From: Pontibacter flavimaris
GTDB taxonomy: Bacteria; Bacteroidota; Bacteroidia; Cytophagales; Hymenobacteraceae
Reading direction: 5' to 3'
Assembly: GCF_001907195.1 (NCBI RefSeq)
Contig: NZ_LVWA01000004.1
Location: 124,001 to 188,000 of the forward strand
DNA: 64,000 nt
In this document: one piece after another, positions 8,907-17,500 of the stretch
Layout: the number at the start of each line of letters is the position of its first letter
Numbering within the stretch: the first letter of the stretch is position 1
Notes under the pieces: model-generated
What the model was told of the DNA's origin: nothing
The model's database searches: none
Seen by the model: only the letters and a program-made list of their open reading frames with translations
Program-made: the position numbers and the translations under genes

Positions 8907-9317
8907 TTACTCTCCCTGCCCCAGCCCGTTGATCTTCCGGACAAGTTCGTCGCGCCGCACGGTAACAAATGAGTAGGTAGTGCTATCGGCGGTGATAACC
9001 TCCAGCCCGAACGGAAACACCAGCATCCACCTTTTCTCCCGGAGGCCCACAACCTCACCTGAATTGATAAAGGTGCTATCCCTCCTACTGACATGAAGTA
9101 CTCCATAATGGGGCGTGGGAATGAAGATCAGCTTATCTGCTGTCGCAATAACTTTTCCTTTTGCGGGCCATACTTTCGGTGTTTTCCGGTAAAGGCTCAC
9201 ATTATGCTGCTCCATCAGCACCTCTTTACCAGCAAAAGTATACTGGGGCTGTTTTGTAGCGCATCCGGCGGATGCAACCAGCAGCAGCAGACTTGGGATA
9301 AGCTTAAGGAAGCTCAA
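8907..9317 (-). CDS. Small SPII lipoprotein, unknown function
   Basis: 136 residues; the signal peptide has lipobox ASAGC near residue 19. The mature part is beta-rich (KVIATADKLIFIPTPHYG, STFINSGEVVGLREKRWMLVFPFGLEVITADS) with a basic C-terminus; it looks like a compact small domain without a recognised family. The start overlaps the 3' end of the upstream PKD lipoprotein gene by 14 bases, so the pair is an operon and probably translationally coupled. Confidence 0.75.
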   Translation of the reverse strand: MSFLKLIPSLLLLVASAGCATKQPQYTFAGKEVLMEQHNVSLYRKTPKVWPAKGKVIATADKLIFIPTPHYGVLHVSRRDSTFINSGEVVGLREKRWMLVFPFGLEVITADSTTYSFVTVRRDELVRKINGLGQGE

Positions 9318-10059
9318 CCTTAAACTTTACAACAACATGAGAGCCCCAGTCGTCGCTACCGCGCTGCTGTGTGTAGTATCCTTCTTTTGTTGCTTTGTTA
9401 AGGTATAGTTGCGAACTACCCCCCGTCACTAAATTATGTGCGATTAGCCGGTCTGCTTTGTCTTCGTTATGGTCAAAGAATTTAAAGAACGGAGTATGCA
9501 TGTAGGGCAACTCAGGAACTCCACCACCAAGGGGAATCCTATCTACGACAAAAGTCAGTGGCAGGTCTTCTCTGGTTACAGCAGGCCGTACTTCGCTTTT
9601 ATATAGTACCTTTTCCTCATTGCTTTCATAGGTAGAGACCTGCAGATAAACATCCGGATTGCCTTCCGATGGAGCAGATAAATCGCCTCCCTCCAAGGCA
9701 TAGTTTTCGAGATAGCTCAGCAATTGCACCTCGTATACGTATAGGCGTGCCACCTTTACCTCCTTTTCAACTGTTTTTGCAACGCCGGCCGTGTAAGTTG
9801 TTAATGTAATAGTATAAGCGCCTGGCTCAGCATACATAAATGAATCAGGCACCCGCTTTGTTGAAGTTGTACCGTTACCGAAATCCCATTGATATCCATC
9901 TGCTTCGCTCACGTCTTTGATGTTCACATACTCTTCCATCGTATAAAACTCATCTGGGATGGTAAATTCAGGATCAGGAACCGCAATTTCTTCTTCTTTA
10001 TTACAGGAGAAAAAGAATAAAGGCAAGACAATCAGGAGGAGGTGCTTTCTCATTTTCAT
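9304..10059 (-). CDS. PKD-domain lipoprotein
   Basis: 251 residues with an SPII signal (lipobox FFSC near residue 19). Residues about 35-105 form a PKD-type immunoglobulin-like domain, seen from YQWDFGNGTTST followed by the YAEPGAYTITLTTYT closing strands. The rest has no recognised family but contains a beta-rich segment (PDVYLQVSTYE) that may be a second, C2-like fold. PKD lipoproteins in this phylum are usually surface or periplasmic adhesion or polymer-binding components. The role here is unknown. It is co-transcribed with the small lipoprotein downstream. Confidence 0.75.
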   Translation of the reverse strand: MKMRKHLLLIVLPLFFFSCNKEEEIAVPDPEFTIPDEFYTMEEYVNIKDVSEADGYQWDFGNGTTSTKRVPDSFMYAEPGAYTITLTTYTAGVAKTVEKEVKVARLYVYEVQLLSYLENYALEGGDLSAPSEGNPDVYLQVSTYESNEEKVLYKSEVRPAVTREDLPLTFVVDRIPLGGGVPELPYMHTPFFKFFDHNEDKADRLIAHNLVTGGSSQLYLNKATKEGYYTQQRGSDDWGSHVVVKFKVELP

Positions 10060-10164
10060 AGGTTAAATTTAATTTTCACATATCACCATTGCATATAATA
10101 ATTTAAATATACAAAAAACCCTATAACAACATAACTTATTAAGGCACTTTACCTTAAATAAAAA

Positions 10165-10197
10165 AAAGCCCGCCCCTGTATACCAGAAGCGGGCTTT
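10165..10197. terminator. Bidirectional terminator
   Basis: Perfect arms AAAGCCCGC (10165-10173) and GCGGGCTTT (10189-10197), with an A run before and T-rich sequence after. It serves the minus-strand gene ending at 10220. TATACTTTATACTTT follows immediately between the hairpin and that gene's stop. Confidence 0.85.
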
Positions 10198-10219
10198 CTT
10201 ATACTTTATACTTTGCAGG

Positions 10220-11062
10220 CTATTGCGCTTTCAGCGTAATCTTTCGCTCCACGCTGTTGAACGGGCCAGGCAGCACGTTGCCGCTGTTGTCAACCAGTTC
10301 CAGCTTGATGGTGTTTTCGCCCATCGGCAGGCCTTCCATGATGTAAGGCATCCAGCGATCCAGCATGAACTCGGTGCCGTTGATGGTGGCGCGCACCTTG
10401 TTGCCGGTGGTAGAGAGGTCGGTGTTCACTAGGTAGAAGTCCAGCATCACCCGCTCTGTCTCCTGTGGTCCTACGTACTCGCCTTTCGGGCGGCTGTAGA
10501 ACATGTGCGGCGCACTCTCGTCAAATTCCATCGTTTCGGTGGGCTTGCCGACGGTGATTTTGCGCAGGTCGTAGGCGCCCTTGTGCTTCAGGCTCTCGTG
10601 GTAAGAGCGCGACAGGAACGACAGGATCACGTGCTCCCCTTCTGGTATTTCCTTGGTAAACTCCGTCTCGTAATGGGCGGTGTAAGGTTGGTTGTCCACA
10701 ATGTTGTGGATGTGCTGCCCCTGCATGGAGTTGGCCATGTGCTCGGCGTTGGAGTGCGGCGTCATGCGGGTCAGCTCGAAGTTGGATAGCGTGTACACAA
10801 ACTGAACAGGGCCCGGCTCCACCACGCCACCGGCCGGCGGTGTGTTTAGGCGCAGCTGCGACTCAGGGTATTTCTGTGAGTTATCGAAGGCGTAAACGCG
10901 CAGCCCGCCTTTGCTCATAACAGCGCCCGAGGGTGTTGGCCCTCCGGTTACTTTCGATGCTTCAGGTGTTTGGTTCTCAGCTTCCTGTGTCTGGCGCGCA
11001 GTATCACAGGCGGAGAAACTAAGCATCAGGGCCGAGGCAAGCAGTAGGTACGTTCTTTTCAT
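10220..11062 (-). CDS. SPII lipoprotein with His-rich segment, Bacteroidota conserved type
   Basis: 280 residues; lipobox SFSAC near residue 19, then a Gln/Glu/Thr-rich linker. The central part contains NAEHMANSMQGQHIHNIVDN, a His-containing stretch, followed by YHESLK and SRPKGEYVG. The C-terminal part (about 205-280) reads like a beta-sandwich (VRATINGTEFMLDRWMPYI, GENTIKLELVDNSG). I recall similar proteins annotated loosely as 'phosphopeptide-binding' in this phylum, but nothing in the sequence demonstrates that. The His cluster could bind metal; this is inference. Monocistronic, with a strong terminator after it. Confidence 0.7.
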   Translation of the reverse strand: MKRTYLLLASALMLSFSACDTARQTQEAENQTPEASKVTGGPTPSGAVMSKGGLRVYAFDNSQKYPESQLRLNTPPAGGVVEPGPVQFVYTLSNFELTRMTPHSNAEHMANSMQGQHIHNIVDNQPYTAHYETEFTKEIPEGEHVILSFLSRSYHESLKHKGAYDLRKITVGKPTETMEFDESAPHMFYSRPKGEYVGPQETERVMLDFYLVNTDLSTTGNKVRATINGTEFMLDRWMPYIMEGLPMGENTIKLELVDNSGNVLPGPFNSVERKITLKAQ

Positions 11063-11179
11063 GAGTTTATTCTGTATCGTTAGGTTTTCGATGTAGCTAA
11101 TTTAGCAATTATTCTTTGTATATTGCGAAGTACGTGAATATCACAGTAAAGTATACGAAAAATTTTATATTCGAGCAGT

Positions 11180-12166
11180 ATGAGCGAGATTTTGTTTGAT
11201 GAAATCCCGTCCCTGGACCTGGCGGATTTCACATCGGGAGATGCGGAGAGGAAGGCTCAGTTTGTAAAACGGCTTGGCGAAGCCTACCAGAATATTGGCT
11301 TTATAGCCCTGCGCAACCACGGCCTCAGCGACGAGCTAACCAAAAAGCTTTATGCGGCCACCAAAGCGTTCTTTGCCCTGCCGGACAATGTAAAGCAAAC
11401 GTATGAGCACCCGGAGCTTGCCGGCCAGCGCGGCTACGTGGGCAAGGGAAAAGAGAAGGCCAAGGGATTTAACACCGGCGACCTGAAGGAGTTCTACCAC
11501 GTTGGCCAGGAACTAAGCGAAATTCCGGACAGTGATCCGATCAAAGCAGAATACCCTGAAAATATTTTCCCGGCAGAAGTACCGGAATTCAGGGAAGTGA
11601 CCCTGGAGGCGTACCGCAAGCTGGAGAGCGCCGGAAAGCAGGTGCTCCGCGCCATTGCCATCCACTTGGGCCTGGAGGAGAATTATTTTGACGAGAAGGT
11701 GACGTATGGCAACAGCATTCTGCGCCCTATCCACTACTTCCCGATCGAGAACCCGGACAGCGTGCCGGCCGATGCGGTTCGCGCTGCCGAGCACGGCGAC
11801 ATTAACCTGATCACGCTGCTGATGGGCGCCAGCGCCGACGGCCTGCAGGTGCTGCGCCGCGACGGCCACTGGATCCCAATCACGGCGCTGCCCGAGCAGG
11901 TGGTGGTAAATGTGGGCGATATGCTGGCCCGCCTGACCAACAACAAGCTGAAGTCCACCATCCACCGCGTCGTGAATCCGCCGCGCGAGCTGATGCACAC
12001 GTCGCGCTACTCCATCCCCTTCTTCATGCACCCGCGCTCCGAAATGGACCTGACCTGCCTGGAGAGCTGCATTGACGAGAAGAACCCCAAGGCCTTCCCG
12101 GATGCCACTGCAGGCGAGTACCTGACCGAGCGCCTGGTGGAGCTTGGCCTGCTGAAGAAATCCTAA
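11180..12166 (+). CDS. 2OG-Fe(II) oxygenase, isopenicillin N synthase-like
   Basis: Non-haem iron dioxygenase of the DIOX_N plus 2OG-FeII_Oxy architecture, 328 residues. The N-terminal DIOX_N part includes FIALRNHGLSDELTKKLY. The catalytic core shows the iron triad: His and Asp of HGDINLITLL (about residues 205-214), then the distal His in STIHRVVNPP (about 260-269). The 2-oxoglutarate-binding Arg and Ser follow in SRYSIPFFMHP. All key residues are present. The substrate is unknown: related proteins act in amino acid or secondary metabolism. A terminator follows at 12196. Confidence 0.9.
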   Translation: MSEILFDEIPSLDLADFTSGDAERKAQFVKRLGEAYQNIGFIALRNHGLSDELTKKLYAATKAFFALPDNVKQTYEHPELAGQRGYVGKGKEKAKGFNTGDLKEFYHVGQELSEIPDSDPIKAEYPENIFPAEVPEFREVTLEAYRKLESAGKQVLRAIAIHLGLEENYFDEKVTYGNSILRPIHYFPIENPDSVPADAVRAAEHGDINLITLLMGASADGLQVLRRDGHWIPITALPEQVVVNVGDMLARLTNNKLKSTIHRVVNPPRELMHTSRYSIPFFMHPRSEMDLTCLESCIDEKNPKAFPDATAGEYLTERLVELGLLKKS

Positions 12167-12195
12167 GAAACAGGTATACATGCACCTATGAACAT

Positions 12196-12236
12196 AAAAA
12201 AGAGGGATAGCGAGAAAGCTGTCTCTCTTTTTCTAT
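12196..12236 (+). terminator. Terminator after the 2OG oxygenase
   Basis: 15-bp arms (12196-12210ff and 12218-12232) pair with two G-U wobbles, start with A5 and end with T5. The stop codon of the oxygenase is about 30 bases upstream. Confidence 0.75.
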
Positions 12237-12248
12237 TTTTATGCCATC

Positions 12249-13418
12249 ATGAGTCTGCGCTACTACATCTTCCTCAAAGACGTATTGCTTCTGGCCTTCA
12301 CAGCATTTGGCGGGCCACAGGCGCATATTGCCATGATGTTCAAGCTGCTGGTGGAAAAGCGCCGCTACCTTACGGAACAGGAACTGATAGAACTGAACGC
12401 GCTCTGCTCCATCCTTCCCGGCCCCACCTCCACGCAAACCCTCACAGCCATTGGCTATAAGATCGGCGGGCCCAGCCTGGCCTACCTCACCCTGCTGGTC
12501 TGGATTCTGCCGGCCGCTACCTTTATGGGCGTAGCCGCTGTCGTTATTTCCTACTTGCAGGGGCAGGGGGTGTCGTTGGGCTTCCTGAAGTACATACAGC
12601 CAATGGCGGTAGGATTTGTGGCCTACGCCGCCTACATGATCAGCGCCAAGGTCATCCATACCAAGACGGCCGTATCGCTGATGGTAGTCTCGGCCATACT
12701 TGCCTACTTCTTCCACTCGCCCTGGGTGTTCCCGGTCCTGCTGCTGGCAGGGGGCGCCGTAACGGCATTTCGTTTTAAGCAGCACCCCCACGAACCTAAC
12801 AAGCGCCTGCACATAGAGTGGGCCAACTTTATACTTTATGTGGCGGTGCTGGTGGCCGCGGCTTTGCTGGGTGCTTATACTTCGTCGCTGCCGGTGCGCT
12901 TGTTCGAGAACTTCTACCGTAACGGCAGCCTCGTATTCGGGGGCGGACAGGTGCTCATTCCGCTGCTATACACCGAGTTCGTGGACTTTAAGGGCTATCT
13001 GACGGGCGAGGAGTTCCTGTCGGGCTATGCCATTGCGCAGGCGCTGCCGGGGCCAACCTTCTCGTTTACCTCTTTTGTAGGTAACCTGGCCATGCGCGAG
13101 TATGGCATCGCCGGGCAGTTCCTGGGTTCTTTTGTGGCAACCGTAGGCATTTTTCTGCCGGGCACCTTTCTCATCTTCTTTGTCATCCGGTTCTGGGATG
13201 AGTTGAAAAAGTATAGGGTAGTCCGCGCCTCGCTGGAGGGCATCAGTGCCGTAAGTTCCGGCATGGTGGTAGCCGCCGCCATCCTGCTCTACCACCCCAT
13301 CGAAAGCACCATCCTGAATTTTGGGATTGTGGTGGCTACCTTCTGCCTGCTCATGTTCACCAAAGTCCCCGCGCCGGTGCTTATACTTACAGGACTGTTG
13401 CTGGGATTTGTGCTGTAA
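12249..13418 (+). CDS. chrA: Chromate transporter (CHR family)
   Basis: Inner-membrane protein of the CHR superfamily, 389 residues, the two-domain long form. The first domain opens with FLKDVLLLAFTAFGGPQAHIAMM, including the FGGPxAH signature, and continues with ILPGPTSTQTLTAIGYKIGG. The second begins near residue 215 with SLVFGGGQVLIPLLYTEFV and includes YAIAQALPGPTFSF. About 12 hydrophobic segments are visible. Known members expel chromate; some have other substrates, so chromate specificity is inferred from the family. It is a single gene with no chrB regulator nearby. Confidence 0.9.
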   Translation: MSLRYYIFLKDVLLLAFTAFGGPQAHIAMMFKLLVEKRRYLTEQELIELNALCSILPGPTSTQTLTAIGYKIGGPSLAYLTLLVWILPAATFMGVAAVVISYLQGQGVSLGFLKYIQPMAVGFVAYAAYMISAKVIHTKTAVSLMVVSAILAYFFHSPWVFPVLLLAGGAVTAFRFKQHPHEPNKRLHIEWANFILYVAVLVAAALLGAYTSSLPVRLFENFYRNGSLVFGGGQVLIPLLYTEFVDFKGYLTGEEFLSGYAIAQALPGPTFSFTSFVGNLAMREYGIAGQFLGSFVATVGIFLPGTFLIFFVIRFWDELKKYRVVRASLEGISAVSSGMVVAAAILLYHPIESTILNFGIVVATFCLLMFTKVPAPVLILTGLLLGFVL

Positions 13419-13480
13419 AAATAGAAGGCTATTCCACCTCAACAAACAAAAAAGACCACCTTTCGGCAGCCTTTCATACT

Positions 13481-14350
13481 TTACATTTTCTCTTTCAGCA
13501 TCCTGAGGAGGTATTCGCCGTAGCCGCTCTTCCGCAGCGGCTCTGCCACTTGGCGTAGTTGCTCATCGGAGATGAAGCCCATGCGCCAGGCTACTTCCTC
13601 GATACAGCCGATCTTGAGACCCTGCCGCTCCTCAATCACCTGCACAAAGGTGGCCGCCTGCATCAGCGACTGGATGGTGCCTGTGTCGAGCCAGGCCGTG
13701 CCGCGATTGAGGATGCCTACCTTGAGCTTGCCGCGCCGGAGGTATTCTTTGTTGATGTCGGTCACCTCGTACTCGCCTCTTGCACTGGGCTCCAGGTTTT
13801 TGGCGATCTCCACCACATCGTTGTCATAGAAGTATAGACCCGGCACGGCGTAGCTCGACTTGGGCTCCTTCGGCTTTTCCTCGATGGAGACGGCCTTCAT
13901 GTCCTGATCGAACTCGACTACGCCGTAGCGCTCCGGGTCGTGCACGTGGTAGGCGTAAATCACCCCGCCATCCGGGTCGTTATTAGCCTGCAGCAGCTTG
14001 CTCATGCCCGCTCCGTAGAAGATGTTATCCCCCAGCACCAGCGCCACCTTATCTTCTCCAATAAACTCTTCGCCGATCACGAAGGCCTGCGCCAGCCCGT
14101 TGGGTATCTCCTGCACGGCATAGCTGAACTTACAGCCGATCTGGGAGCCGTCGCCCAGCAGCCGCTCAAACATGGGTAGGTCGTGGGGCGTCGAGATGAT
14201 CAGGATCTCCCGGATGCCTGCCAGCATGAGCGTGGAAAGCGGGTAGTAGATCATGGGCTTGTCGTAGACCGGCATCAGCTGCTTGCTTACTGCCAGCGTC
14301 AGCGGGTGCAACCGCGTGCCGGAGCCCCCGGCAAGTATGATTCCTTTCAT
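13481..14350 (-). CDS. rfbA: Glucose-1-phosphate thymidylyltransferase
   Basis: Makes dTDP-glucose from glucose-1-phosphate and dTTP, the first step to dTDP-sugars such as rhamnose. 289 residues from ATG at 14348-14350: [18 protein letters not shown] is the nucleotide-binding signature with the catalytic Arg, and further family phrases are [20 protein letters not shown] and [10 protein letters not shown] longer frame reaches 14419 but its added residues overlap the upstream gene and lack homology. It is the last gene of the minus-strand nucleotide-sugar operon, 13 bases after the epimerase stop. Confidence 0.96.
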   Translation of the reverse strand: MKGIILAGGSGTRLHPLTLAVSKQLMPVYDKPMIYYPLSTLMLAGIREILIISTPHDLPMFERLLGDGSQIGCKFSYAVQEIPNGLAQAFVIGEEFIGEDKVALVLGDNIFYGAGMSKLLQANNDPDGGVIYAYHVHDPERYGVVEFDQDMKAVSIEEKPKEPKSSYAVPGLYFYDNDVVEIAKNLEPSARGEYEVTDINKEYLRRGKLKVGILNRGTAWLDTGTIQSLMQAATFVQVIEERQGLKIGCIEEVAWRMGFISDEQLRQVAEPLRKSGYGEYLLRMLKEKM

Positions 14351-14363
14351 CTGAATCTGATTT

Positions 14364-15401
14364 TTACTCCGCCGTAGCGGCCTTGGTGTCTCTGTAGATA
14401 AACTCCTGGTTCTGCTCAAACCACTCGAACGTGCGCTTCAGTCCCTCCTGGATTCTCACCTGCGGGTCATACTTCAAGAGGCGCTGCGCCTTGGAAATAT
14501 CAGCCAGGCTATCGCGGATATCGCCTGCCCGGTTGGGGCCGTGCACCGGCTCCACGTCGGCACCGGCCGTCTCCTTTAGGATATGGAACATCTGCAGCAG
14601 CGAGGTTCTGTCGCCCACCGCGATGTTGTAGACCTGGTTCACCGCCTCCGGGTTCTGCACCAGCGCCGCCTTGATGTTGGCCTGCACGCAGTTCTCCACG
14701 AAGGTGAAGTCGCGCGTCTGGCCGCCGTCGCCGTTGATCTTCGGCGAGCGGTTGTGGAGCAGCGCGTCAATGAAAAGCGGAATTACAGCGGCGTAGGCGC
14801 CGTTCGGGTCCTGCTTCGGGCCGAAGATGTTGAAGTAGCGCAGCCCGATGATCTCCATACCATAGGTCTTGCCGAACACATCGGCGTACAGCTCGTTGGC
14901 ATACTTGGTCACAGCATAAGGCGAGAGCGGCTTGCCGATGCGATCCTCCACCTTCGGCAGCTCCTTGCTGTCGCCGTAGGTCGAGGAAGAAGCTGCGTAC
15001 ACGAAGCGTTTTACCTGCTGCTCTTTGGCTGCGGTGAGCATGTTTACAAAGCCACCCACGTTCACGTCGTTGCTCGTGATGGGGTCGTTTATACTTCTGG
15101 GCACGGAGCCCAGCGCCGCCTGGTGCAGCACCACGTCCATGCCTTGGCAGGCGTCCATGCAGGTTTGCACGTCGCGAATGTCGCCCTCCACCAGCTCAAA
15201 GGCCGGATCACCCAGAAACTGCTCGATGTTCTTGCGGTAGCCGTTGGAGAAGTTGTCCAGCACGCGCACCTTGCCTGCCTTATACTTTAAAAGGTACTCC
15301 ACCAGGTTAGAGCCGATAAAGCCGGCCCCGCCTGTTACTAAAAACGACAGCCCATCGAGGGGCTGGTCGTGGAATGGGGAATCGTACATAATGTTGCTCA
15401 A
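14364..15401 (-). CDS. UDP-N-acetylglucosamine 4-epimerase (WbpP/TviC type)
   Basis: Extended short-chain dehydrogenase/reductase, 345 residues. Rossmann motif GAGFIG at 25-30, the catalytic Ser run SSST at 138-141, and Tyr162/Lys166 in [11 protein letters not shown]. An N-terminal extension before the Rossmann fold and the phrases [12 protein letters not shown] and ASSSTYGD are typical of the WbpP/TviC group, which interconverts UDP-GlcNAc and UDP-GalNAc (or their uronic acids). A TviB/WbpO-like dehydrogenase in the same operon supports a role in UDP-GalNAcA supply. The substrate is inferred. A second ATG at residue 5 is possible. Confidence 0.88.
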   Translation of the reverse strand: MSNIMYDSPFHDQPLDGLSFLVTGGAGFIGSNLVEYLLKYKAGKVRVLDNFSNGYRKNIEQFLGDPAFELVEGDIRDVQTCMDACQGMDVVLHQAALGSVPRSINDPITSNDVNVGGFVNMLTAAKEQQVKRFVYAASSSTYGDSKELPKVEDRIGKPLSPYAVTKYANELYADVFGKTYGMEIIGLRYFNIFGPKQDPNGAYAAVIPLFIDALLHNRSPKINGDGGQTRDFTFVENCVQANIKAALVQNPEAVNQVYNIAVGDRTSLLQMFHILKETAGADVEPVHGPNRAGDIRDSLADISKAQRLLKYDPQVRIQEGLKRTFEWFEQNQEFIYRDTKAATAE

Positions 15402-15410
15402 GTTCTATAC

Positions 15411-16460
15411 TTACCGATGCGTGTATTGTTGCTCATAGTAGCTCTGGTAGTTGCCCGATGTGACGTTCTCCAGCCACTCCGGGTTCTCCAGGTACCAGTC
15501 TATCGTTTTGCTCAGGCCTTCCTCAAAGGTCACCGAGGGCTTCCATCCCAGCTCGTCCATCAGCTTGGAGGAGTCGATGGCGTAGCGCAAGTCGTGGCCG
15601 GCGCGGTCTTTCACAAAGGTGATCAGTTTTCTGGAGTGGCCTTTCTCGCGGCCCAATTTCTCGTCCATCTGGTCGCAGAGCAGGTGGATCAGGTCCAGGT
15701 TCTTCCACTCGTTCACGCCGCCGATGTTGTAGGTGTCGCCCAGTTTGCCTTCATGGAAGATCACGTCGATAGCGCGGGCATGGTCCAGCACGTAGAGCCA
15801 GTCGCGCACGTTCTCGCCCTTGCCGTACACCGGCACTGGGCGCTCACTTTTGATGTTGTGGATCGCCAGCGGAATGAGCTTTTCGGGGAAGTGGTTCGGC
15901 CCGTAGTTGTTCGAGCAGTTGGAGATCTTGATCGGCAGGCCATAGGTATGGTACCAGGCACGCACGAAGTGGTCGGAGCTGGCTTTGGAGGCTGAGTAGG
16001 GCGAGCGCGGATCATAAGACGTCTCCTCGGTAAACAGTCCGTCCTCACCCAGCGAGCCGTATACTTCATCGGTGGAGATGTGGTAGAACAGGTGCTTGCT
16101 CAGGTCATCGGACCAGTGTTTTTTAGCCACGTTCAGCAGGTTCACCGTGCCGATCACGTTGGTCTGCACAAAGGCCAGCGGGTCGGAGATGGAACGGTCC
16201 ACGTGCGACTCGGCGGCCAGGTGGATCACGGCATCAAATTTATAGGCCGAGAAGATCTCCTCCAGGTAATCCGCATCCACAATGTCGCCCTTCAGGAACG
16301 TATAATTCTCCCGCTCCTCAATATCCGACAGGTTCTGCAGGTTACCCGCGTAGGTCAGTTTGTCGAGGTTGTATACTTGGTAGTTCGGGTACTTGGTAAC
16401 GAACAGACGCACCACATGCGAGCCGATAAAGCCCGCACCGCCCGTAATTAATATTTTCAT
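15411..16460 (-). CDS. rfbB: dTDP-glucose 4,6-dehydratase
   Basis: Converts dTDP-glucose to dTDP-4-keto-6-deoxyglucose with tightly bound NAD. 349 residues: GGAGFIG at 7-13, HLAAESHVDRSI at 80-91, the dehydratase triad Thr130-Asp131-Glu132 in ISTDEVYG, and Tyr155/Lys159 in SPYSASKASSDH. The downstream strand SNNYGPNHFPEKLIPL is also diagnostic. Spacing is 9 bases to the next gene and 2 bases from galE, so it is firmly in the operon. rfbC and rfbD, needed to finish dTDP-rhamnose, are not in this window. Confidence 0.97.
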   Translation of the reverse strand: MKILITGGAGFIGSHVVRLFVTKYPNYQVYNLDKLTYAGNLQNLSDIEERENYTFLKGDIVDADYLEEIFSAYKFDAVIHLAAESHVDRSISDPLAFVQTNVIGTVNLLNVAKKHWSDDLSKHLFYHISTDEVYGSLGEDGLFTEETSYDPRSPYSASKASSDHFVRAWYHTYGLPIKISNCSNNYGPNHFPEKLIPLAIHNIKSERPVPVYGKGENVRDWLYVLDHARAIDVIFHEGKLGDTYNIGGVNEWKNLDLIHLLCDQMDEKLGREKGHSRKLITFVKDRAGHDLRYAIDSSKLMDELGWKPSVTFEEGLSKTIDWYLENPEWLENVTSGNYQSYYEQQYTHR

Positions 16461-16462
16461 GC

Positions 16463-17497
16463 TTATACTTTTGTCTTCTGAAGTGATACTTGCCAGTCCC
16501 AGGCGCTTTTCATGGCCTCCTCCAGGGTGCTGGTGGTTTTAAAGCCGAGTTCCTGGGTTGATTTCGTCACATCGGCAAAGATCTTTGGCACGTCGCCGGC
16601 GCGGCGTGGTCCAATTTTATAGTTCAGCTTCTGGCCGGATGCATTTTCGAATGCGCTGATTGCTTCCAGCACACTGTAGCCTGTTCCGGTGCCCACGTTG
16701 AAGAATTCTATACTTTGGGCTTTGCCCTGCAGCAGACGCTCTACCGCCACTACGTGTGCCTTGGCCAGGTCCACGACATGGATGAAATCGCGAATACAGG
16801 TACCGTCCGTGGTATCATAATCATCGCCAAACACAGTCAGCTCTTTGCGAATGCCAGCAGCAGTTTGCGTGATGAACGGCACGAGGTTATTCGGCACGCC
16901 CAGCGGTAACTCTCCAATTCTGGCGGAAGGATGCGCCCCGATCGGGTTAAAATAACGCAGCGCCGTAGCTTTGATGCTGCTGCTCCCGCTGTTGGCCAGA
17001 TCGGTGAGGATCTCCTCGCATACTTTTTTGGTGTTGCCATACGGGGAGTTGGCCTTCTGTACCGGCGTTTCCTCGGTTACAGGCAGTTGCTCCGGAATGC
17101 CGTACACAGTGCACGATGAGGAGAAAACCAGGTTGTATACTTTATACTCCTCCATCACCTGCAGCAGCGCCACCAGTGAGCCCACGTTGTTGTGGTAATA
17201 CTTCAGCGGCTCTGCCACCGACTCGCCCACCGCCTTGTAGGCCGCAAAATGGATAACACCCTGTATGTTCTGCTCCTGCTCAAACACTTGGCGCAGGGCC
17301 TCTGTGTCTGTGCAGTCGATGCGGTGACAGAGGATATCGCAACCAAGTATGGCGGCAATGCCCTCCAGCGCGCTCTCCTCTGAGTTGGAGAAGTTGTCGA
17401 TGATCACCGGCTCATAGCCTGCCTCCACCAACGCTACCACCGTGTGGGAGCCAATATAACCGGCTCCGCCGGTAACCAATATCTTTGCGTTTGCCAA
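16463..17497 (-). CDS. galE: UDP-glucose 4-epimerase
   Basis: Interconverts UDP-glucose and UDP-galactose. 344 residues of the extended SDR fold: GGAGYIGSHT at 10-19, FSSSCTVYG around 125-133, and Tyr153/Lys157 in NSPYGNTKKVCE. The phrases RYFNPIGAHPS and DGTCIRDFIHVVDLA are GalE-specific. It lies second in the operon, 3 bases after the dehydrogenase stop. Together with its neighbours it feeds polysaccharide or lipopolysaccharide assembly. Confidence 0.96.
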   Translation of the reverse strand: MANAKILVTGGAGYIGSHTVVALVEAGYEPVIIDNFSNSEESALEGIAAILGCDILCHRIDCTDTEALRQVFEQEQNIQGVIHFAAYKAVGESVAEPLKYYHNNVGSLVALLQVMEEYKVYNLVFSSSCTVYGIPEQLPVTEETPVQKANSPYGNTKKVCEEILTDLANSGSSSIKATALRYFNPIGAHPSARIGELPLGVPNNLVPFITQTAAGIRKELTVFGDDYDTTDGTCIRDFIHVVDLAKAHVVAVERLLQGKAQSIEFFNVGTGTGYSVLEAISAFENASGQKLNYKIGPRRAGDVPKIFADVTKSTQELGFKTTSTLEEAMKSAWDWQVSLQKTKV

Positions 17498-17500
17498 AAC

